From contig JAODGR010000024.1 in NCBI GenBank assembly GCA_025464275.1, positions 1 to 26,518 of the forward strand: a stretch of DNA of 26,518 bases, written 5' to 3'. The notes below the pieces were generated by a model that made no database searches, was not told the origin of the DNA, and saw nothing but the letters and a program-made list of their open reading frames with translations. The position numbers and the translations under genes are program-made. The stretch is from Methanosarcinales archaeon. GTDB lineage: Archaea > Halobacteriota > Syntropharchaeia > Alkanophagales > Methanospirareceae. This document shows, piece after piece, positions 21,476 to 26,518 of this stretch; the stretch's first letter is position 1, and the number at the start of each line of letters is the position of its first letter.

Positions 21476-22340
21476 TCGCGATGATTATTGCACCTATCTT
21501 CTCCTTTATCTTCAAGTCCTTCACCTTCTTGTTCGCTATTTTCGCACCTCGCTCGACCCTCAAAGCCTCCAGAGAAGTCTCCCCTGTCTTCGATACCACA
21601 TCGAGGAAATCCACAACTGCGGGTTTTATCAGGCTCATTGCCAATCTTCTGCCTCCTATCGCCTCTACTATCACTGCCTTCCTCGCTCCTATGCTGTACA
21701 ACCGTTTGGCAGCTTCCTGTGAACTCGCTCTCGTCACTATGTCCAGGTTTTTATTGAGGCTCTTCGCGGTGATGCATAGCAGGAGGTTGTTACAATCGGA
21801 GGGGAGTGTGGAGACCAGCCCGGAAGCGCGTTCCACACCCGCTTCTATCAGTGTCTCATCCTCGGTGGCATCACCCTCCACCACGGGTATCCCCCGCTTC
21901 TTCAGCCCCTTCACCACCTCCGGGTCACGCTCAATCACCACGTATTCTATCCCCTCTGCATTGAATTCTTCTATTATCATGCTCCCGGTACGCCCTCCGC
22001 CACAGATGATCATGTGCTGCTTCATCTTTGCCACGCTCCTCTTCACCCTGACAATGCCAAAAGCTTCACTCAATCTACCCTCCAGTACCAATTCCATTAT
22101 CTCTATCAGTGCGTATAAGGTTATACTGACGCCCCATATAATCAATCCGGTGGTGAAGATGCGACCATAGAAGCTTCCTGGTGTTATATCACCGTACCCC
22201 ACGGTGGTGATGGTAACAACGGTCATATAGAGTGCGTCGAATGGAGAGAGTCCTTCGAGATACATAAAGCCCAGTGTACCCGCTATAACTGCGAGGAGCA
22301 ATAGTAGAAGGGCAGTTAATACGTGTCTTATCGGGTTCAT
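21351..22340 (-). CDS. MthK-like potassium channel with RCK (TrkA-N/TrkA-C) domains
   Basis: The 329-residue protein has an N-terminal two-transmembrane pore: helix at about 7-26, pore loop with selectivity filter TTVGYGD (45-51), and helix at about 60-82. A cytoplasmic RCK Rossmann domain begins MIICGGGRTGS (110-120), with VIERDPE and GDATED, and a C-terminal TrkA-C domain ends VIVVGKRRSLDRL. This is the layout of the Ca2+-gated MthK channel. The acidic Ca2+ ligands cannot be verified without a structure alignment. The ATG at 22340 is chosen; the open frame extends only to a TTG. No ribosome binding site is evident. The 3' end overlaps the ATP-grasp gene by 125 bp. Confidence 0.9.
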   Translation of the reverse strand: MNPIRHVLTALLLLLLAVIAGTLGFMYLEGLSPFDALYMTVVTITTVGYGDITPGSFYGRIFTTGLIIWGVSITLYALIEIMELVLEGRLSEAFGIVRVKRSVAKMKQHMIICGGGRTGSMIIEEFNAEGIEYVVIERDPEVVKGLKKRGIPVVEGDATEDETLIEAGVERASGLVSTLPSDCNNLLLCITAKSLNKNLDIVTRASSQEAAKRLYSIGARKAVIVEAIGGRRLAMSLIKPAVVDFLDVVSKTGETSLEALRVERGAKIANKKVKDLKIKEKIGAIIIAIIRGEKVISNVGPEDEILEGDTVIVVGKRRSLDRLDEMDFF

Positions 22341-22586
22341 AGGTTCATAGTACCATAGCAAGTGTTGTTGATGTGCGGTAGTATTAGGAAGATGTTAGAT
22401 ACCGTTATTTTTATTCATCGGTTTATTCGGCATATCAGCAATTGAGCCGTGATTGCTCTTCAGATTTACAAAATGTTGTGAGCAGTTTTCCAGACCATTT
22501 AACATTATATTTATAACATTGCCAATATATTTTTACATCACCGGAATAGCTATATATCCATCCACATCAAATAAGAGAAGGAGAAG
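22341..22586. other. A/T-rich divergent intergenic region with inverted repeat
   Basis: This is the longest non-coding stretch of the window (246 bp), between the K+ channel and the winged-helix regulator. It contains a perfect 6-bp inverted repeat, AGCAAT (22437-22442) and ATTGCT (22452-22457), separated by 9 nt. It also holds several AACATT/AATGTT elements (about 22475-22520), including AACATTATATTTATAACATT at 22501-22520. A TATA box lies close to the regulator. No RNA gene or open reading frame is convincing here. Operator function for the adjacent regulator is inference. Confidence 0.4.
22550..22557 (+). promoter_or_regulatory. TATA box for the winged-helix regulator
   Basis: CTATATAT lies about 37 nt before the ATG at 22587. 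The predicted start near 22576 leaves a leader of about ten bases, which is just the ribosome binding site GAAGGAG (22577-22583). Confidence 0.55.
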
Positions 22587-22937
22587 ATGGACGTACTAAA
22601 GAAGATATTCGGTAAGAACAGCATCCATCTCAAGGTTATTCTCCTCTTTTACAATAATAATGGCTACTTTAATAACATCACCGGGCTCGCTAACACGCTC
22701 AATGTGAGTCATGTCACAGCCAGGAAGGTGATAACCGACCTTGTGGAGGCTGGGATATTGAGAGAGATAGACATAGGGAAATCTATGGTGATCAAAGCCA
22801 ATGAGAACAACCCGTATGCAAAGGCGCTATTCGATTTCATCAGTGCAGTGAAGAGCATAAAAGAGAGTAAGAGCATAGAGGAGATAATAGAGAAGAGGTC
22901 GAGGGAGACGTACAGGCGGATAGGGGGTAAGATCTGA
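22587..22937 (+). CDS. winged-helix DNA-binding regulator
   Basis: The 116-residue protein has a helix-turn-helix in about residues 30-60 (GLANTLNVSHVTARKVITDLVEAGIL), followed by a short wing (REIDIGKSMVIKAN) and a C-terminal charged helix (SIKESKSIEEIIEKRSRETYRR). This fits the small archaeal winged-helix proteins. No ligand domain is present, so any signal must come from a partner or from dimerisation. The strong ribosome binding site GAAGGAG supports the start. The GvpD-like ATPase gene starts 62 nt downstream in the same direction; the two may be co-transcribed. Target genes are unknown; autoregulation through the upstream inverted repeats is possible. Confidence 0.75.
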   Translation: MDVLKKIFGKNSIHLKVILLFYNNNGYFNNITGLANTLNVSHVTARKVITDLVEAGILREIDIGKSMVIKANENNPYAKALFDFISAVKSIKESKSIEEIIEKRSRETYRRIGGKI

Positions 22938-22999
22938 TTCTTCTTCACATAACATGAGGCAATGAAGGAGAGGGGTAGGGTATATCGGAGGTATATGAT

Positions 23000-24448
23000 A
23001 TGAATGGAGATGTGGATGAGGTGGCACATGCATTGAAATCAATGGAGAGCTATTCAATCCTGCTCAAAGGTGCACCCGGTACTGGTAAGACCACCTATGC
23101 CATTACACTGCTCGAGCATCTATGCCAGGAAGAGACGAAAGGGGTCTACATCTCCACCAGGATAGACCCTGCAGTGCTGTACAAGCAGTTCCCAGGGTTA
23201 GAGAGCCGCGTACCACCGCACAATATCATAGACGCGACGCAGTCGGAATTTTCGGAATCAGAATTCCAGGTGCTCTATGAGGATGTCAGGAGCTTCTTGA
23301 GGTCTGTTTACAGTCTCGTGGCAGAGGAGGATGTTAAAATTATGATAATAGATAGCTGGGACGCTGTATCATTTCAGATAGGGAGGGATAACCAGGTAGG
23401 GATAGAAAAGCTGGAGAACTCCATGCTTGACATTGCGCGAAAGACAAGAACCCGTCTACTCCTCATCACCGAATACGCAGGGGAGAGGAAACTGGATTAT
23501 CTGGTTGACGGTATTGTTAGACTGGATAAGGAGGAGATAGAAGGGAGAAGAGTGAGGAGGCTGTTTATAGAGAAGTTAAGGGGCTTCCTGGTGCCTCGAA
23601 TCAGCTATCCATTCACGCTTGAAGCGGGTAAATTCACGAGGTTCACCATTCCAGCCAGTGAGCTGGGGAGTGGCAGGCACAGGTTAATAAAGAGGAATGA
23701 GGAGGATAGAGAAGCCTATTCCACCGGGATAAGGGATCTGGATATGATAATAGGTGGCTATCCGAAGGGGAGTTTCGTCCTCCTCGAACTCGCGGATGAC
23801 TCCATCAGTCAGAGTTATCGCCCGCTTCTATTCCATACCATTGCCAATTTCATGCTGAATGACCATGGAGTTATCTATATGCCAGAAGAAGGCTTTTACT
23901 CCTCTTCCGTGAAGCAACTGCTCATGAATTACCTCGATGCGGATGCACTGGCAAAGAACCTGCGTATGCCCACCATCTCGGAGAAGGAGGACGATGACCC
24001 GTGCCTGTTCAGGGTGGATATCATGGGCAACACGCTGAAGGCGTATATGCAGAAGCATTTTGAGATATACGAAGGTTTGAATAAGCCTGTACTGCATGTT
24101 ATAGGACTATCAATGCTGGACATACATTCGGAAGATGAGATAAGGAGGATGTTATCGGAGATGGTGTCCTGGGTGAGGACGCGAGAGGATTTAATGATAG
24201 GGGTTTTAAAACCATCTGCGAAGTTAAAGAGCGAGATACGGGAGATGGCGGATGTCCATCTCCGGTTAATACCCATCTCAGGTACGGTCAATCTCTATGG
24301 TGTCAAGCCTTATACCATCCTTTATAATATCTCGCCATCTTCTCCGTCACCTTCATCTTCGCCTTCACCTTCACTGCATGCATCGGCTACGGATAGTGAT
24401 AGTGATAGTGTGGAATATCACCAGCTGAGACTTACGCCCTTCCTGTGA
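23000..24448 (+). CDS. GvpD-like P-loop ATPase (RecA/KaiC superfamily)
   Basis: The 482-residue protein carries two RecA-like halves. The first has Walker A GAPGTGKT (24-31), the GvpD-family block YISTRIDPAVLYKQFPGL (about 50-67), the VDAT-like IIDATQSEF and Walker B IMIIDSWD (114-121). The second (from about 242, STGIRDLDMIIGGYPKGSF) has lost its P-loop and is probably regulatory. GvpD in haloarchaea is an ATP-binding repressor partner of a transcription factor. No gas vesicle genes are present here, so a signalling role with the neighbouring winged-helix protein is the better guess. The C-terminus is a low-complexity tail, SPSPSSSPSPS then DSDSDS. GGAGG at 22987-22991 supports the start. 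Confidence 0.78.
   Translation: MNGDVDEVAHALKSMESYSILLKGAPGTGKTTYAITLLEHLCQEETKGVYISTRIDPAVLYKQFPGLESRVPPHNIIDATQSEFSESEFQVLYEDVRSFLRSVYSLVAEEDVKIMIIDSWDAVSFQIGRDNQVGIEKLENSMLDIARKTRTRLLLITEYAGERKLDYLVDGIVRLDKEEIEGRRVRRLFIEKLRGFLVPRISYPFTLEAGKFTRFTIPASELGSGRHRLIKRNEEDREAYSTGIRDLDMIIGGYPKGSFVLLELADDSISQSYRPLLFHTIANFMLNDHGVIYMPEEGFYSSSVKQLLMNYLDADALAKNLRMPTISEKEDDDPCLFRVDIMGNTLKAYMQKHFEIYEGLNKPVLHVIGLSMLDIHSEDEIRRMLSEMVSWVRTREDLMIGVLKPSAKLKSEIREMADVHLRLIPISGTVNLYGVKPYTILYNISPSSPSPSSSPSPSLHASATDSDSDSVEYHQLRLTPFL
24340..24412 (+). repeat. low-complexity hexamer repeats at the 3' end of the GvpD-like gene
   Basis: Tandem variants of TTCACC/TTCATC/TTCGCC (about 24341-24374) encode a Ser-Pro tail and GATAGT repeats (about 24395-24412) encode Ser-Asp. 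The convergent response-regulator gene has a second tract, runs of CTGACC, at about 24505-24530. Confidence 0.7.
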
Positions 24449-24500
24449 GCTATGACCTGTGATGGTGATGCACTGCCGTCTACTCTCTCTGATGCTGACC

Positions 24501-24968
24501 CTATTCCTGACCCTGACCCTGATCCTGTTCCCCGCGTACCAATTCCACCACCGCCTTTGCCAGTGCATGGCACTGCTTAGCAGCGGTGTTCCCGCCTTTT
24601 GTGATATATCTGTTGGCACCTTTTTCAAGTGCCCTCTCCGCCACTTCTGGTCCTCCTTTACCGGTGAAGAGGATAAAAGGAATACGTGCATATCCCTTAT
24701 CAGACCTCCTCACTGCCTCTAACAATTCTATACCATCCATTCCGGGCATCTTATAATCAGCGATGATGGCATCAAAATGCTCAGTCTCCAGCCGTTTAAG
24801 CGCTTCCTTCGCCGATTGCACGCCAATAATCTCAAAATCCCACTTTGATTCCCGCTTCAGGAGTATCCGCGTTATCTCCAGGTCCGCAGGTTCGTCATCC
24901 ACGTGTAATACCCGGATCATTCTGGACATAACTCTCGGGCTGACATAACCCTCTTCCTCTCTCGTCAT
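24501..24968 (-). CDS. CheY-like response regulator receiver protein
   Basis: The 155-residue single receiver domain has the acidic pair Asp24-Asp25 (VDDEP), phospho-acceptor Asp71 (IIADYKMPGMDG), Thr102 (LFTGKG) and Lys124 (YITKGG), so it should be phosphorylatable. No output domain is present. An archaeal histidine kinase is the expected donor but none is in the window. The C-terminus ends in EQDQGQGQE, encoded by CAGGGT-type repeats. ATG 24968 is chosen because the TATA box at 24998-25012 predicts transcription near 24979. A GTG at 24998 overlaps that promoter, and a shorter start at 24920 (MIRVLHVDDEP) resembles many orphan receivers. Confidence 0.88.
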   Translation of the reverse strand: MTREEEGYVSPRVMSRMIRVLHVDDEPADLEITRILLKRESKWDFEIIGVQSAKEALKRLETEHFDAIIADYKMPGMDGIELLEAVRRSDKGYARIPFILFTGKGGPEVAERALEKGANRYITKGGNTAAKQCHALAKAVVELVRGEQDQGQGQE

Positions 24969-24997
24969 TCTTACTACTGATGCATAGTATGAACACA

Positions 24998-25012
24998 CAT
25001 ATAAATATATCG
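24998..25012. promoter_or_regulatory. divergent TATA region for the receiver and larC genes
   Basis: CATATAAATATATCG contains a usable TATA motif on each strand. Leftward, transcription near 24979 leaves an 11-nt leader to ATG 24968. Rightward, transcription near 25035 leaves about 33 nt, including GAGG at 25057-25060, to the larC ATG at 25068. Confidence 0.5.
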
Positions 25013-25067
25013 TCTATCTATCTGTTTATCTATCTTACCGATACGATAGAGGGTATGAGGATATGAG

Positions 25068-26321
25068 ATGAGGAAGGCATTGATATTTGAGCCCTTCTCC
25101 GGCGCTTCAGGAGATATGGTCATCGGGAGTCTGATTGATTTGGGTGTGGATGAGTCGAAGATAGCGGATGCAGTTGCGGCATTCAATCTCAGGATGGAGG
25201 TAGAAGAGGTGGATAAGGGGGGTATAAAGGCAAAGAAGGTCCAATTCACGGGCGGTGCAGTGGAAAGTGAGCATCACACACGCACGTACGGAGAAATGGT
25301 TCAGATGATACGTGATAGCGGGCTGGAGTGGGAGATAATAAACAATTCCCTGAGCATATTTGAGCTATTAGCAGATGCAGAGGCGAAGGTGCACGGTGAG
25401 GTGAAGCAGCAGCTGAGCTTCCATGAATTAGGCGCTATGGATACGATAGGAGACCTTGTAGGGAGCAGTGTAGCGTTTTTAAGTATCCACCCGGAGGTTG
25501 TGATAAGTACGCCTATATCGGTGGGCAGGGGGTATGTAAGGACCGAACACGGACTCATGCCGGTACCCGCACCTGCAACACTGGAGATACTGCGTAGAAC
25601 GGCATTACTCTTTCAGAGTGGTCCTTCTACCTCTGAACTGCTCACACCCACCGGTGCGGCGATACTGGGGCATTTCGTCCATCGCTCTGTCGCCACTTTA
25701 CCACCTTTACGCATTGCCGTCACCGGTTATGGCGCCGGTGCGAGAGACCTGCCAGTGCCGAATGTCCTCAGAGCCAGCCTGAGTGAGTCGGTTATGAATC
25801 TCATGATGGAAGAGCCAGAGGGAGGAGTGGGTACGGGTATGGGTACAGACACAGATAGGGTGGGTGTTCTCGAGACCAATGTGGATGATGTTACGGGTGA
25901 GCTCCTGGGTAATCTGGTAGAGGTACTCATGGCAGAAGGTGCGAAGGATGTGACAGTGATGCCGGCATTGATGAAGAAGGGGCGGATCGGGCATGTGATC
26001 AGGGTGATTACGGCGCCGGAGGACACACGGCGAATGGCATATCTGCTCATGAGAGAGAGCGGCACACTGGGTGTCAGGGAGATGGAGGTACGGAGGAGGT
26101 ACATTGCCAGGCGTGAGAAGAGGGAGATAATGGTGAGGCTGGGTGGTACGGAGCAGCGGGTGGGTGTGAAGATAGGGATGAGCGCGGAGGGTGAGGTACT
26201 GAACATAGCTGCGGAGTTCGAGGATGCGAAGCGGGTGGCAGAGGAGCTGAAGATGCCGGTGAAGGAAGTGATCAAGATAGTGGAGGGTGAAGCGCGGCGA
26301 ATCCTAATGCCAGTGCACTGA
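25068..26321 (+). CDS. larC: LarC-like nickel-insertion protein
   Basis: The LarC family (formerly DUF111) inserts nickel into pyridinium-3,5-bisthiocarboxylic acid mononucleotide to complete the nickel-pincer cofactor of lactate racemase and related enzymes. The 417-residue protein has the family start FEPFSGASGDM, the FHELGAMDTIGDLVG block, PAPATLEIL, LTPTGAAIL, and the C-terminal ETNVDDVTGE and MKKGRIGHVI motifs. The His-rich loop of bacterial LarC is reduced to EHH at about 65-67. Residues near 257-265 form a GTGMGTDTD spacer between the halves. larB, larE and larA are not adjacent. GAGG seven bases upstream supports the ATG. tRNA-Leu follows. Confidence 0.9.
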   Translation: MRKALIFEPFSGASGDMVIGSLIDLGVDESKIADAVAAFNLRMEVEEVDKGGIKAKKVQFTGGAVESEHHTRTYGEMVQMIRDSGLEWEIINNSLSIFELLADAEAKVHGEVKQQLSFHELGAMDTIGDLVGSSVAFLSIHPEVVISTPISVGRGYVRTEHGLMPVPAPATLEILRRTALLFQSGPSTSELLTPTGAAILGHFVHRSVATLPPLRIAVTGYGAGARDLPVPNVLRASLSESVMNLMMEEPEGGVGTGMGTDTDRVGVLETNVDDVTGELLGNLVEVLMAEGAKDVTVMPALMKKGRIGHVIRVITAPEDTRRMAYLLMRESGTLGVREMEVRRRYIARREKREIMVRLGGTEQRVGVKIGMSAEGEVLNIAAEFEDAKRVAEELKMPVKEVIKIVEGEARRILMPVH

Positions 26322-26345
26322 CTGACCGGGTTCTTTCCTAATAAA

Positions 26346-26357
26346 AAATTTTAAAGG
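26346..26357 (+). promoter_or_regulatory. putative TATA box for tRNA-Leu
   Basis: AAATTTTAAAGG lies about 40 nt before the tRNA 5' end. This distance would give a short 5' leader removed by RNase P. Composition and position are the only support. Confidence 0.4.
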
Positions 26358-26391
26358 CTAAAGTTCTATCTCAATTTGATTACCGAATGAT

Positions 26392-26474
26392 GCGGAGGTT
26401 GCCGAGAGGACAAAGGCGCAGCGTTGAGGTCGCTGTCCCGAAGGGGTTCGGGGGTTCAAATCCCCTCCTCCGCA
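26392..26474 (+). tRNA. tRNA-Leu (anticodon GAG)
   Basis: The 83-nt cloverleaf can be drawn fully. The acceptor GCGGAGG pairs with CCTCCGC (26467-26473) with discriminator A. The D stem is GCC/GGC with GG in the loop. The anticodon stem CAGCG/CGCTG is perfect around loop TTGAGGT, anticodon GAG at 26426-26428. A long variable arm (26436-26449) with a CCC/GGG stem marks a class II tRNA. The T stem GGGGG/CCCCT closes the TTCAAAT loop. Class II structure, anticodon and A73 all say leucine, reading CUC and CUU. CCA is not encoded and there is no intron. Confidence 0.97.
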
Positions 26475-26518
26475 TAAATGTCCTCCTCTTAGGTGTTGTC
26501 AGTTTCCTGAACGATTTG

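Noticed and set aside
23000..24448. Gas vesicle cluster suggested by the GvpD-like ATPase.
   Set aside because: No GvpA, GvpE or other gas vesicle gene is in the window; GvpD-like ATPases occur widely in archaea without gas vesicles.
26392..26474. tRNA-Ser as alternative identity, because of the long variable arm.
   Set aside because: The anticodon GAG is leucine and the discriminator is A; serine tRNAs usually have G73 and a serine anticodon.

Overview
The window is archaeal. It carries a TATA-binding protein, archaeal L15 and SecY, an EMC3/DUF106 membrane insertase, a GHMP-type shikimate kinase, diphthine-ammonia ligase, an A-type ATP synthase c subunit, TATA-box promoters and several probably leaderless starts. 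MfnF (methanofuran biosynthesis) and an HdrA/MvhD pair point to a methanogen or methane/alkane-oxidising euryarchaeote. Together with CcmB (cytochrome c maturation) and a crotonase, this fits an ANME-1/Syntrophoarchaeia-like lineage best. That placement is inference. About 95% of the window is coding, with no insertion sequence, integrase, prophage or CRISPR array, so it reads as chromosomal backbone rather than a mobile island.

Layout. 111-1991 (+): EMC3-like insertase, enoyl-CoA hydratase and PIN-domain nuclease, tightly packed. 1995-5240 (-): L15, SecY, archaemetzincin and an MBL-fold hydrolase. The divergent TBP gene (+) starts a run with MvhD and a short HdrA-like flavoprotein (5373-7742). 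7660-10037 (-): shikimate kinase, CcmB and Dph6. 10127-10928 (+): flavin-reductase-like protein and a MoaD/ThiS ubiquitin-fold protein. 10959-14253 (-): GbsR/MarR-like regulator and B12-type radical SAM protein, then an Fe-alcohol dehydrogenase with its own promoter. 14383-15416 (+): orphan ATP synthase c subunit, a two-helix membrane protein and a small acidic helical protein. 15381-16433 (-): MfnF. 16491-18139 (+): GrpE and HemD. 18172-20070 (-): a compact SMC5/6-like ATPase. 20150-21475 (+): ATP-grasp ligase. 21351-22340 (-): MthK-like K+ channel. 22587-24448 (+): winged-helix regulator and GvpD-like P-loop ATPase. 24501-24968 (-): CheY-like receiver. 25068-26321 (+): LarC-like protein, then tRNA-Leu(GAG).

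How it works together. Protein export and membrane insertion (SecY, the EMC3 homologue), translation (L15, diphthamide, tRNA-Leu) and transcription (TBP) are represented next to energy metabolism (HdrA/MvhD, AtpK, MfnF, flavin reductase, Fe-ADH). The stretch 21351-24968 gathers a K+ channel, a DNA-binding regulator, a RecA-like signalling ATPase and a receiver domain, and looks sensory.

The most interesting points are: an HdrA that lacks both terminal Fe-S domains and also the partner cysteines of the missing N-terminal domain; a half-length SMC5/6-like protein without hinge or zinc hook; an ATP synthase c subunit separated from its operon; a symmetric TATA box between the TBP gene and L15-secY; recurrent 6/12-nt repeats encoding dipeptide tails or linkers; and three tail-to-tail gene overlaps, one of which suggests a lost stop codon.
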